64,000 nucleotides of DNA from Pseudorasbora parva. Lineage: Eukaryota > Chordata > Actinopteri > Cypriniformes > Gobionidae. The notes below the pieces were generated by a model. The model was not told where the DNA came from, did no database searches, and worked only from the letters and a program-made list of their open reading frames with translations. Both the position numbers and the translations under genes were made by a program. How positions within the stretch are numbered: position 1 is the first letter of the stretch; the number at the start of each line of letters is the position of its first letter. Positions 25,882-37,507 of the stretch are shown here, in pieces. The stretch covers positions 42,308,688 through 42,372,687 of the forward strand of contig NC_090174.1 of NCBI RefSeq assembly GCF_024679245.1, given 5' to 3'.

Positions 25882-26215
25882 GTCTTGTTCAAAATAATAG
25901 CAGTACAATGTGACTAACCAGAATAATTAAGGTTTTTAGTATATTTTTTATTGCTACGTGGCAAACAAGTTACCAGTAGGTTCAGTAGATTCTCAGAAAA
26001 CAAATGAGACCCAGCATTCATGATATGCACGCTCTTAAGGCTGTGCAATTGGGCAATTAGTTGAATTAGTTGAAAGGGGTGTGTTCAAAAAAATAGCAGT
26101 GTGGCATTCAATCACTGAGGTCATCAATTTTGTGAAGAAACAGGTGTGAATCAGGTGGCCCCTATTTAAGGATGAAGCCAACACTTGTTGAACATGCATT
26201 TGAAAGCTGAGGAAA

Positions 26216-27213
26216 ATGGGTCGTTCAAGACATTGTTCAGAAGAACAGCGTACTTTGATTAAAAAGTTGATTAGAGAGGGGAAAACCTATAAAGAGGTGC
26301 AAAAAATGATAGGCTGTTCAGCTAAAATGATCTCCAATGCCTTAAAATGGAGAGCAAAACCAGAGAGACGTGGAAGAAAACGGAAGACAACCATCAAAAT
26401 GGATAGAAGAATAACCAGAATGGCAAAGGCTCAGCCAATGATCACCTCCAGGATGATCAAAGACAGTCTGGAGTTACCAGTAAGTACTGTGACAGTTAGA
26501 AGACGTCTGTGTGAAGCTAATCTATTTTCAAGAATCCCCCGCAAAGTCCCTCTGTTAAAAAAAAAAGGCATGTGCAGAAGAGGTTACAATTTGCCAAAGA
26601 ACACATCAACTGGCCTAAAGAGAAATGGAGGAACATTTTGTGGACTGATGAGAGTAAAATTGTTCTTTTTGGGTCCAGGGGCCACAGGCAGTTTGTGAGA
26701 CGACCCCCAAACTCTGAATTCAAGCCACAGTACACAGTGAAGACAGTGAAGCATGGAGGTGCAAGCAACATGATATGGGCATGTTTCTCCTACTATGGTG
26801 TTGGGCCTATTTATCGCATACCAGGGATCATGGATCAGTTTGCATATGTTAAAATACTTGAAGAGGTCATGTTGCCCTAGGCTGAAGAGGACATGCCCTT
26901 GAAACGGTTGTTTCAACAAGACAATGACCCAAAGCACACTAGTAAACGGGCAAAGTCTTGGTTCCAAACCAACAAAATTAATGATATGGAGTGGCCAGCC
27001 CAATCTCCAGACCTTAATCCAATTGAGAACTTGTGGGGTGATATCAAAAATGCTGTTTCTGAAGCAAAACCAAGAAATGTGAATGAATTGTGGAATGTTG
27101 TTAAAGAATCATGGAGTGGAATAACAGCTGAGAGGTGCCACAAGTTGGTTGACTCCATGCCACACAGATGTCAAGCAGTTTTAAAAAACTGTGGTCATAC
27201 AACTAAATATTAG
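26216..27213 (+). pseudogene. Tc1-like transposase, inactivated by one frameshift and one stop
   Basis: Tc1 transposases cut and paste their element into TA sites. The reading frame starts at ATG 26216 and would encode about 330 residues, close to full length. The N-terminus has the paired-like helix-turn-helix region (EEQRTLIKKLIREGKTYKEV) and a basic RRGRKRKT motif. The catalytic triad is visible: D in LWTDESKI, D in FQQDNDPKHTS and E in DLNPIENLWG, the DD34E arrangement. The C-terminus ends with VDSMPHRCQAVLK. A run of ten A at 26557-26566 shifts the frame, and TAG at 26878-26880 truncates it. Two lesions only, so it is a relatively young copy that could not mobilise itself. Confidence 0.93.
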
Positions 27214-27360
27214 TTTAGTGATTCACAGGATTGCTAAATCCCAGAAAAAAAAAAAATGTTTGTACAAAATAGTTTTGAGTTTGTACAGTCAAAGGTAGAC
27301 ACTGCTATTTTTTTGAACACACCCCTTTCAACTAATTGCCCAATTGCACAGCCTTAAGAG

Positions 27361-28515
27361 TAGGGCTGGGCGATATGACGAAATATATCGTCTGGACGAT
27401 AGAAAATGTCTATCGTTTTATATAAGGCTCTATCGCTTACGCCACGATAAGGCGTTTATGGCAGAATTTTACGTCAAGATGCACCTCACGCCACGGCATG
27501 CCCATGCAATACATAAACGCGCTCCCTCTGTCTCTCTCTCGCTCTCTCACTCACACACACACACACGCGCTGCAGCCTCCCTTCCACTCACGTCACTTTT
27601 TTAAAATCCCCCACAGCGCGAAACACGAGTCCCGCAAACGCGCCGCAGAGGAGCTTGTTTGTAATCAGAGGACAAATGGCTCCTTAGTTTCGAAATGGTT
27701 TGGGTACAAGGTGATCGCGTTGAAAATAAAGGCGTTTGTCCAGCCTTAGAAGCTCATTTGAATCATTGCCGCGGCTCATTTAAGAAAATGACAGCTCCGA
27801 AGAGACGCCGCTTTAGTTTGAGGTAACGTTACTGCTAACAATAATAAAGAAAGACGATCAACACCTTATGTGTTACCACTGAAATGAAGATGTAATATAT
27901 TTCCAAATGTAAGCCCATCTTAAGCGAAATGCACGCTTCATACTGTCGTCTGCTCTGGCTCTAACCTCGAGTGCTTACTTTTTGCAAACCTTGTGAGCGC
28001 GCAAACCCAAACGCTGTGACCTCGCGCCAAATGTTTTTATTGGTTTATTAAGTACAAACAGGCGGGTTATGAAAAATTGAGTGCGAGGGATATGTTCAAT
28101 CACACAAAAAGATTTTGGAATGAGACGGCCAACTGTAGTAGCGTTTAGTCCACTGTCTATAATAGCCTAATTTAGAGATCACTTTTTTATTTATTTTAAC
28201 CGACAACTTTGATCGGTTAACGTTGATACGGTCAGCCATCGGTCAAACGTTCATCGGTAAACATCCCTAGGCAGGTGTTAACTTTACTAACAGTCTTGCT
28301 TTAAAAAAAGGTTCTAAATAAAATAAAAATGTAGTCCATACTACCTTTATTTGTTTTGTATATCATTTCAAAATGCATTTCCACATTGCAATTTTGTATA
28401 GACTATTCATAAACTGAATTAATAGAAAGGTTGCTATATCGTTATGTATATCGTTATCGGGATATCAAATGAGCTATATCGGGATATGAAATTTTGGCCA
28501 TATCGCCCAGCCCTA
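27361..28515 (+). mobile_element. hAT transposon relic, TAGGGCTGGGCGA family, copy 2, inside the Tc1 right repeat
   Basis: The ends are TAGGGCTGGGCGATATGAC and, inverted, TAGGGCTGGGCGATATGGC. CTTAAGAG flanks both sides (27353-27360 and 28516-28523). The undamaged left repeat of the host Tc1 contains a single CTTAAGAG (inverse CTCTTAAG) at this point, which proves the duplication. Length 1155 bp. A BED-type transposase remnant lies at 27645-27749. Near 28180-28270 CGGTAAACATCCCTAG looks like the end of another hAT family captured inside. Confidence 0.95.
27645..27749 (+). pseudogene. hAT transposase N-terminal remnant
   Basis: The frame reads AEELVCNQRTNGSLVSKWFGYK. It corresponds to the ELV..(K)..GS.VWK.FGY lead-in of hAT BED fingers, with VW altered. 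It stops at 27749 and the zinc ligands are not preserved. It matches the segment at 17615-17746 in role but lies in the opposite orientation relative to the window. Confidence 0.55.
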
Positions 28516-28673
28516 CTTAAGAGCGTGCATATCATGAATGCTGGGTCTCATTTGTTTTCTGAGAATCTACTGAACCTACTGGTAACTTGTTTGCCACGTA
28601 GCAATAAAAAATATACTAAAAACCTTAATTATTCTGGTTAGTCACATTGTACTGCTATTATTTTGAACAAGAC

Positions 28674-28679
<6 letters not shown>

Positions 28680-28739
<60 letters not shown>

Positions 28740-28760
28740 TATATTTATATATATATATAT
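28680..28760. repeat. (AT)n microsatellite, right half of the Tc1 target
   Basis: AT array at 28680-28732 with a short continuation around 28740-28760. Confidence 0.95.
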
Positions 28761-31097
28761 AAAGTTATATACAATAAGCTGAATTATGTGGGCATGAATG
28801 GTGGGGTTGGGGGGTAACTAAATCAAGTGTGCTAAAAAAAAATAGCTAACCACACAAATGCACTTACAGTACTTCATTAGTCACCATTAAAACGATGATA
28901 TGCATAATACAGGGCCATTTCAGATCCATTTGCTGCATTGTAGCCCATTGCAATTCTTAATTCTGCCATTAAAGTGATAGTGTTTCAAAAACATGAATAT
29001 AAGCCATTTAGACCACCATAATGCGATATGTTCTAAGCTAGCAGTGAAAGAAACAATCCAATGATCTTTAAATAGGGAAAAAGAAAAGTCTTGTCACTTC
29101 ATGAATGTGCAAGTTTAATGTAATAAAGTCAATTACTTTCTCTCTTCCCTTTCAAGCAATTATATCTACCAATATCGAAACAAACATATCATGGTACAGT
29201 TTCAATATTGCAGCACTTCAGCGTCACAGTTGAAGCCATTATTCAGAGAAAAGTAGCATGTTCCCTGAGCAGTGAGCAGAATATCAAATGGATTCAGTAG
29301 CAGATCGGGTAAACACTGATCCTGAAAACATGGCCACCATCTAATCGATGGACATCTAGTATATAGTTGTAGCCTATTGTAATAGTTCAAAAAAGGTATA
29401 ACAAAAATAATAATACAATTAATTTGAATGGCCGCCATAATTGTTCAGCTCAAATTAATAAGGGGAACATTAAGATCATAGCTTTGTATATAGGCCTCAA
29501 AACTAAACAGAGAAAATGAGAGGTCAGCTGCAACTAAAACTGGGCTCAGATTACAGGAGTTTTTAAATCCTAGTAAATTATGAAATCTGGTGGCATCACA
29601 CACATAAGGGGAATCTTGAGAGATTTTTTTCTCTCTCTCAAATCTCAAAAATGCACACACTACAGGATAATTATTAAGATTATCATGCCAGAATGAGTAC
29701 CTCATGTAATCTCATGGGAATGTGGAAGTAAACGTACGTAGCGGATCGTCATTGATGTCTTGACAGGTAATGTTTTACATTCACTTCACACACATGAACT
29801 ATGTTCAAAACAAAGGTGTCTGTACGATTAACGATTGCGTCATGTTTTCGAAGACATGTTATACAAATAGATGTACAAAAACACATCCACATGTCGTTCC
29901 ACCATCTCCGTTCCACCATCGCCGGTCAACGGAACAGCGCAGCAGCTTGTTTTGTGATCACAATATTTCAAAAGTGCTATCATTCACTTCTCGTACTATT
30001 GTAAAAGAACTGATGTAATAATCCTGATTTAAAATCCTAAATATCAAACAATGATTTATGTTAGGGGCTATTGTCTGTAGGGAAAAATTCTGTAGTCTGA
30101 GCCCGGCTAAAGGTAACTGTTCAGGCAACAAGTGTTTTGGAGCTCAGGATCTCTAAACCAGACCCTTCATGTGAATGGAATGATAGAATGAATGCAAAAA
30201 TCACATCTGTTTGCACTGTAATACATTTATGCTTACAATTTATGTTATTAAATATGACATCACCTTTGATCTAGGTCTAAGGTTGAGCTGCATCTTTTTT
30301 GTAACTATCCCTCCTATTTTTTCCAGCAGACAATGTTCATAGGTATATCATATGGATATAGTGACAGAGCAGACGTGAAAACGAAACTTCTCTGACGCAT
30401 CTGCTGTGCATCAGTTGCCAAAATGGCAAAAGAGTGAGCAATCTCATATGATCCAGCCAAACCTTAATGCATCTTTCACTTCATATCCCAGTCCACCTGC
30501 CACCACTCATCGACTGACATTTTACCACAGAATTGTAAGTCAACACTGCAACAGTTTTCTTTTCCCTCAAAGCACATTTAACCTTGTGGAATATGATGTC
30601 TAACCACAACAGATGAGAGTATCCAGAAAGGTATACAGACACAGCTGGACATCATTTTCTCTGAGATTTTCTTGAAAATGGCACTGTTATCAGAAATAAT
30701 GTGGTTTCATCACACATGGCAAACAGCCGCATTCATTTCTGTATCACCTGCAAGATATTCCCTACTAATATGTAATCTACAACGTATAGGTGGGTGAATA
30801 TCAGATTACATGATCAGTAGTGTCTTTTCAGTATGTGGGAGCAAGAAAAGTGTAATAGTCTAAACTAATTTAGTAATTCCTTGCTTCAGTGCCATAGTTG
30901 ATGATACTGTAAAATTCAATGTTGGATTTCACAAATATTTTTCATAGTAAAAACTATGAACTACTTGGAAAAAGGCTAATAAAAGTTTTATTTTGAGCTT
31001 TTGTGGTATAAAATAAACCAAAGAACACTAATCGCCAGAGGATAAATTTAGGCACACATCCTTTGCTACTCTTAATCAGACAAGGACTGTGACTAAT
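28761..31097. other. unique-looking intron sequence
   Basis: No element ends, tandem repeats or coding domains could be supported. Confidence 0.45.
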
Positions 31098-31377
31098 GCC
31101 GAGTTCAGACCGCACGATTTTTGAAACTCGTTGGATCACTTCTCATTTCAACCTGCATGACTATCTGGGGTAGCATCCACTCGCTGCTGTGTTCACACTG
31201 CACGATGGGTCGGTGACAGGAGGTTTCACACTGCAACTTCTCAAGAGGAAGAATCACGACAACTCAGTCCGGTCAGCAAGCTTTCACAAGTAAACACGTG
31301 TAAGAAATGACAAGGAAAGAATGCAAGATCACATGTTCGCCAGTTCTCGCACAAGACTGGAATTGCCATTAAAAATT

Positions 31378-31566
31378 ATGGACTGCAGAAAGTTTGCAAT
31401 CCAGATTGTCTGTGCGCTGTTTGCAGTGAAAAGGAGAAAAGGAAAAAAATATTATGGCGGAGGAAATGGTTGAGGAGAAAAAGGGAGCAAGGATTGTGAC
31501 ACAGGGAGAAATATACTAGTATTCATACAAAACTGCTGGAACATTTAGTTATTATTTGTGAGCCAT
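31378..31566 (+). pseudogene. PIF/Harbinger transposase N-terminal remnant
   Basis: From ATG 31378 one frame reads through FAIQIVCALFAVKRRK and then ILWRRKWLRRKREQGL, a TGA stop, and on to YTSIHTKLLEHL. A small helix with ALFA, an RRK cluster, and W.R.WL.RR...G followed by L..EL is the typical N-terminus of Harbinger transposases and of the domesticated HARBI1. The catalytic part is absent. It is non-functional, with at least one stop and no C-terminal half. Confidence 0.68.
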
Positions 31567-31680
31567 TATTAATGACCCTCATTTGATAAATGTCTGTATT
31601 TTATCAAACAAATATCAATGATATTTGTACAGAGGGCTTTTTAATGCAGCATTACTTTTTCAGACCTTAATAAATAATTT
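31550..31680 (+). repeat. interspersed repeat B, inverse of 24427-24565
   Basis: See 24427-24565. This copy lies inside the Harbinger-type relic next to its transposase remnant, so repeat B may be part of that transposon family. Confidence 0.7.
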
Positions 31681-32114
31681 AGCAATGTGCTGCTATTTCA
31701 GCTGGACAAGCAAATGTTTGTGCTTTGTTTCTGTTTTATATAATTGTTAATATATCTACCACTATAAAAAAAATCCAGGTCTCCAATTGAAAATGTTCTA
31801 TTAGTGTATTAAAATACTGATATTCTGGTCTCCTCCCTGCAGGGCTCAACATTAAGCATGTTCATGTGCATGTCCTTTGGACACGTAAATTGGTCATTCA
31901 CTCACTTTAAAAAAAAATCAGGTCTCCAATTGAATATTTTCAAGTGACTGAGCACATCTAAATTTTTTAGATGGCCGAATTGAATTTCTGTTAATTAAAT
32001 GGCATGAATTCACAGAATTTCAATATTGATGAGAATTTTACAGTGATCAGTCACTATCAGGAGACTTTTGTCTTTTCTTTTTTACAGTGCTTGTCCAAAT
32101 AAAAAAATGTGTGA

Positions 32115-32118
<4 letters not shown>

Positions 32119-32211
<93 letters not shown>
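32119..32211. repeat. (GT)n microsatellite
   Basis: About 93 bp of GT repeats within the hAT element. Confidence 0.97.
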
Positions 32212-32213
<2 letters not shown>

Positions 32214-32381
32214 TGTGTTGTAAATATCACTTATTCTGAAGAAATATTCTCACCAGTGTTCAATCAGCATCGACATATTTTAAATCTACATATTTGTGAT
32301 ATTTTACCTTTTATAAAGGGCATTTTTCCCCTCATCTTAATACATATAGGCTATGCTTCAGGTTTCATATTAAATTCTTAA

Positions 32382-33388
32382 AGCAGCACTAAGTAACTTT
32401 TCAACCTTCATAATATATTTAAGACGTGATGATAAATCGACTTACAATAGGTTGAATGACACGTCTGCCATAGCCTGATGGGGTCTGTATCGTTTTTAAT
32501 CGTACTTTTAAACTTCGGGTTTCGGGTAGTAACCCGAGAACAAAAAGAACTACAAAATTCGACTGCTTTACGGCATTTACGTCACTTCCACCAACACCCA
32601 CACTTCCTTAAATTCGGACGTGCGAGCCCAACTTTGTTCGTCGGATAATATAGTCATGTCCGAAGCAGCAGAGACAAATAAGAAAGAAAAGGTTTTGTTG
32701 GAGGAAAGCAATAAGAGGAAACGAAAAAGTGATGTGATTAAAGGCAGAACGAGGATCAACATGTGACCAGCGTTTGCTCGTCGGCGTGAGCTGAAGGAGG
32801 CGTGCCCGACCGATGCTGTCATGCTTGTTACGGTGAGCTACCACTCAAACATTGAACTGAAGTATCATATAGATTCTGTAAAACGGTAACCAATAGACTA
32901 CTATAATGACGCTGGCTTGTAAACGTGAGCATCGTGATTATTTGGCGTTTGAAAAAAAATAATACACATGAAATTATATTCATATGACATGCTGAAACAT
33001 GCCACTGACTGTAACGTTACCTGGGATGAAGACATTTCACACGCGACGCCAGAAGAACTCTGAACTCCTCTTGCAGTGTTCAGGGGAACTGTTAGTGCTG
33101 CACCAACCCGCGGCGCCACTTTTATGAAGTTATTTGGCCCGCACCGCACCACTGTATATTTTTACAACCCGCCGCGCACCCACGACCATTAAATAGACAT
33201 ACAGGGTCCGCGGGTTATGAGACGACCCACGCATCACTAGTTCGGGGCTATCAGGGTTGTCATGTCAACAAATGCACGCGCAATGGCATCACCTGTTGTA
33301 GGATGACAGATCTTACGACAGTAGTTGAGGACATTATTTTTTCCAAACTGTAGGGGGACCCCGAGAGCAAAAGTAGCCAAGTGCTGCT
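32382..33388 (+). mobile_element. TTAA-type element with AGCAGC tips, copy 1
   Basis: TTAA flanks both sides (32378-32381 and 33389-33392). The tips are AGCAGCACTAAGTAAC and, inverted, AGCAGCACTTGGCTAC. It sits inside the hAT element, making it the youngest layer of the nest. It carries the exon-like frame at 32656-32832. The tips resemble those of 55715-57518. Confidence 0.85.
32656..32832 (+). pseudogene. exon-like basic reading frame in a TTAA element, ending at a splice donor
   Basis: ATG at 32656 opens a frame with MSEAAETNKKEKVLLEES, a KRKRK cluster, then GRTRINM, a TGA stop at 32764-32766, then PAFARRRELKEACPTDA, and ends at 32832 directly before GTGAGC. The TRxN...AF.R.REL....DA pattern recurs, as far as I recall, in many fish repeat-encoded proteins; I cannot name its function. 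A counterpart with the same layout is at 56797-56981. A frame that is open, apart from one substitution-type stop, right up to a donor site suggests a former first coding exon. Confidence 0.5.
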
Positions 33389-34209
33389 TTAAATTTGATC
33401 TATAGATTAAATAAAAATAAGACACTTTATGGTTGTTACCAATCAAATTAAATAATTTACACTGAAAAATTACAACTTAATTAAATAATGTTATGAGATT
33501 TATATTTCTGAATAAACAAAAGAAATGTTGAAAAGTATATTAAACTAGACCACCAGTAGGTGGCAGCAGGTGAGTCTTAATGAGTGAATCAGTGAATCAT
33601 ATATAAAAACTTCTTTAAATTTAAAAAAAAAAAAAAAATCTGTGAGTGACAAAACACTCTTTTGTTTTGATTTCTCCTCGAGATGTGTGATCGTCATCAG
33701 CTGTTACCCTCAGTTCATTACATTATATATTATCCACTATAAATCACTGCTTACACTAAAATAATGCAGACTCATTCTTGCATTTTGGTCAATTGTTAGT
33801 TGTTTTTTTTGTTTTTTGTTATAGGTGTTTTAATCAGGCATAAAATTCTCTTTCACTCGTCCCTTCAAAAAATCCATTTGTCCCGGACAAGCGGACAAGC
33901 GTTAATGTCAAGCCCTGCCTCCCTGAACCTCCCGCTGCCCTGTATCTTGCCCTCTCATTGGCTGTATTACATTGGCTTGGTCATTTTCTGTCAGAAATCA
34001 TTTCACACAGCATTTTTATTTAGTATTTAGCATGCCAAATATCTCACAGGCGTCAGCGACTCATCTGCGATTCTCCCTGATCACGTGTTCGATGATTCAA
34101 ACTGCGTGATTGTCACTCACATGCACGAGCACCAATTTTCCTATTTCGATTCCGCAAAACCTGTCAGCGAGTCAAAATCAGGGCTAAATTCGGGCAGTGT
34201 GAACTCGAC

Positions 34210-35170
34210 ATGTCCATGAAGTGCTGTAGTACTACAGAACAAGAATTTGAAGGCAGGAGATTAAGAAACATAATCCCTTGCGAAATACACTGTAATTCAA
34301 AAGATTCCAACCAGAGGACTAGGACGATGTTATAGATTTATCGAACCAGTTCCATCTTTGGTCAGTCCTCCTCTATTGATCCAAACTTGGCATATGACCT
34401 TGATGGAACACAGTCATGGATTTAATTAAAACTAAATGAGAAGACTGACTGACATTCTAGATGGGTGAGTTGGGGGGAAAAAAATCAATTATCTGAAATG
34501 TAACAGGGTTTTAGTGTTTTGAATACTCCAGTGTCTGAGAGTGAGAGGTACATCTTCAAAGCTAATTTGAAAAAAATACTAATGTAAATAAAAGACTAGG
34601 AGAAAGACATGCACAGACTATTTTCACTAAAAGCATTGCAACGTCTAAATCAGATGATCTGAATGATGATCGCTAAATGAGGGCTGCTTTTTAAAAATAA
34701 AGAAATTAATAAAACAGTCCACACTCCAGTATTACCATTTTGTAATGAACACACACCTGGTAGAGTGCCCTGAAGGGCCGGATTTATGCATGGGCATTGT
34801 GCCTATGCTCACACATCCAAAACATTATTTTATAATTTATATGTCAGTCTGAGTTTTCAGAAGTTCTAAACCAATGAAAAAAGCTTCTGACTGAACCTCA
34901 TAACTCCATGGGAGCCTAGAACTCTCTGTAAACTCTCACAACTCCACCCTGCCTTAATGCTGAATGAAATAAAGTGCTGCACACATTTTGGACCCATTCT
35001 GCATGTTTGTAGAAAACAAACCAAAAATTACCGAAATTTAAAGAACTAATGGTTTGAATAAGCACAGCGTTTTCTTTACTCATAGGCTAATGTTTAATGT
35101 GTTTGAGGAGCAGAGAAGGGTGTCATAATCTAGCATTTGTCATTGAGTCATAGCCAATACTGTTTGAAAT
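34210..35170. other. unique-looking intron sequence
   Basis: No features supported. Confidence 0.45.
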
Positions 35171-35600
35171 GTGACCCTGTACCACAAAACTATAAGTCAT
35201 AAGTTGCACGGGTATATATGTGTAAATAGCTGTTAATACACTGTATGGGTCAAAATGATCTATTTTACACTGTATGGGTCAAAATGATCTATTTTTCTTT
35301 TATGCCAAAAAAATCATTAGGATATTAAGTAAAGATCATGTTCCAAGAAGATATTTAGCAAATTTCCAACTGTAAATAAAAAATAAAAAATATATTATTG
35401 TTAGTAATGTGTTGCTAAGGCAATTTTCTCAATATTTAGACTTTTATAAACCCTCAGATTCCTGATTTTCAAATAGCTGTCTGAGTCAAATATTGTCATA
35501 TCCTAACAAACCACACATCAATGGAAAACGTATCCATTCAGCTTTCAGATGAAGTAGGGTTATGGCCAGATTTTGGCCAAATGACACATAGCTATAATAA
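35171..35600 (+). repeat. interspersed repeat with GTGACCCTG-CCACAAAA end
   Basis: Begins GTGACCCTGTACCACAAAAC and runs through GGTCAAAATGATCTATTTTTC, AGATCATGTTCCAAGAAGAT and CCTAACAAACCACACATCAA. I recognise this as an abundant cyprinid element with inverted GTGACCCTGGACCACAAAA ends; the right end is missing here. A 29-30 bp unit (ACACTGTATGGGTCAAAATG and what follows) is duplicated in tandem at about 35238-35296. Confidence 0.65.
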
Positions 35601-37507
35601 ACTTTATAACCTGTAAGTTGATGAAAATGTAATGTGATGCACTTAATGGCTCAAGTACAGCTGATCTAATGACGGGGAAAAAACGCAACATTTGTTGGTC
35701 AGAAACTTTGTGACTTCATTTGAGCTTGATTTTTGTAAAATGTTAATAACATAATGACATACAAGTATATTATCATAAAGCCATAATATCATATTTGACA
35801 GCACAGTGTTTAATTATTTATTATAATAAAAATACAAAGTTTTATGTCCTGAAAAGGTTTCAGACTAACAGCAGGATTTGGTGGGGGGACACCTCATACA
35901 ACACCTGTATGGGTTATTTCTCTTTCCACCATATCATTTTAGGGCCGTATGTACAAGTTTAGATTTTGATTTAACGGTCAAGTTGGCATACCATGCTGTA
36001 ACACCATATCTTATGAAGTTCTCAAAAAAGACAGATAAAACAAAAACTACTTTTTGATTTACCCCAAATGCTTTTAACCTTCACAAAAATGTACCCTCTG
36101 CTGCAATCTAGAACACAGACTGAAGACCAACATAAGAAATTGTCTAACCCCCAAAGTAATCATACCCAAAAATCTTGACTCTATTGTCTCTGACATGACA
36201 GCTCAAACTGTAAACTTCCACAGAAATATCCTGCTCAGTGTGTAGTGAGCAATGAACACTGCAAAAGGACCCTGTGAATCTGTGAAACAACTTTTGACAA
36301 GAATCACTGATAATTGGCAGCTGGCAGTTTTTACAAGGCGAGAAGTGTGAGAATTGATTAATGCTAATTAAGGCTGGTGGGGGGGAGGAGAGAAAAGAAA
36401 GAGAACGAGACAGTGAAAAAGAACGAGGGAGCCAGTTATAGAACCATTGTAGGAGAAACCTCTGGATTAGTAAGATTGTGAAAAATGTAAATGGTGTCAT
36501 TTTCTGTCGCTGCAATGTAAGATTATTACACTTTTCTGGTGCCATGATATTCAAACTAAAACCATAAGAGAAAATACACAGCAGAAAGAACAGCAACAGG
36601 CAGAGCTGCAAAAAGAAACTGACAAGAGGGGAAGGAGTGATAAGATGTTAATTCTGCAAAGTCTCACATTGGTGTGCTGGTTTCTCTGATGGATGAAGAA
36701 AGTGTGTTGTCAGCTGAGCTGCAGGCAGAGAGTAAGAACGGATGAGCAGTCCACAATCCGCCCTGCATGCCAACAACGCCTCAGCCAGCAGCCCTCTAAA
36801 TAACAACTGCTTAATAAGCAATGCTGTCCGATAATGATCCCTGGGTCAGGGAATTATGATAGTATAACAGCGTGTTATTGCATGCACAGTTTAAATAAGA
36901 CAATGTCTAAAGTCTCCCGCTATCACTGAGAGTTTGTTTAATATCACTGCACTGGGCTAGACACTATTGATCTGGAAAATCAATTACTAGATTCACAGCT
37001 GATTTTGGACCGGGATTTAATAGCGCAAAGGTAATTGCACAAACAACATACATCGCAGGACATCCTTAAAGATCCACAACACCTTCGGAGTATAACTGAA
37101 GTACACAGTCAGAGCTGACCTTTACTTAAACTTGACTAAAATCCAGTGATGCACAGTAAAGCTGGACATTTAAAGTCAGCATGAAGCAGGAGTTGTGATA
37201 GTCTTTTCTTCCCTATTGTGATGTATAGCTAAGTGAAATTACTCAGGACAGGACTTGATTTTGTCCATCGGGTATTCATTGGATGATTGAAAAGTTGTAT
37301 TTTGCTATTGCTGTGATTTCATGTGATTGACAGCTTTTCCTGGCCTTGCGCCGTTAAACTCGTCTTCAGAAAAGAAATGTCACTGCAAGAGGGAGGTGAA
37401 GTTATTTTGATTAAAGATTATGAGGACACGTGAAATAAAAATAATGATGTGCACAGATAATTAGTGTATAATAAATACTGCAATATTCCATAAAAATAAA
37501 TAATCTC
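35601..37507. other. unique-looking intron sequence
   Basis: A 155-codon minus-strand frame at 36144-36611 is pyrimidine-driven and has no domain. No other features. Confidence 0.45.

Larger units (their letters stand above)
31840..33917 (-). mobile_element. 2078-bp nonautonomous hAT element with CCTCCCTG duplication
   Basis: The tips are CAGGGCTCAACATTAAGC and, inverted, CAGGGCTTGACATTAACGC. CCTCCCTG flanks both sides (31832-31839 and 33918-33925), a perfect 8-bp duplication. It carries a GT array and the nested TTAA element at 32382-33388. Its right third (from about 33520) matches 49570-50157. No transposase frame. Confidence 0.93.
31098..34209 (+). mobile_element. PIF/Harbinger-type relic, outer layer of a triple nest
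   Basis: The left end begins GCCGAGTTCAGACCGCACGA and the right end, inverted, GTCGAGTTCACACTGCCCGA. These are matching inverted ends of a type known from fish Harbinger elements. The target duplication is not clear. The left part holds a Harbinger transposase start at 31378-31566. The element is split by the hAT at 31840-33917, leaving about 1.0 kb of its own sequence. Confidence 0.7.

Noticed and set aside
36144..36611. 155-codon minus-strand frame starting with a hydrophobic stretch like a signal peptide
   Set aside because: The hydrophobic and serine-rich content follows from a purine-rich plus strand. No domain or conserved pattern.
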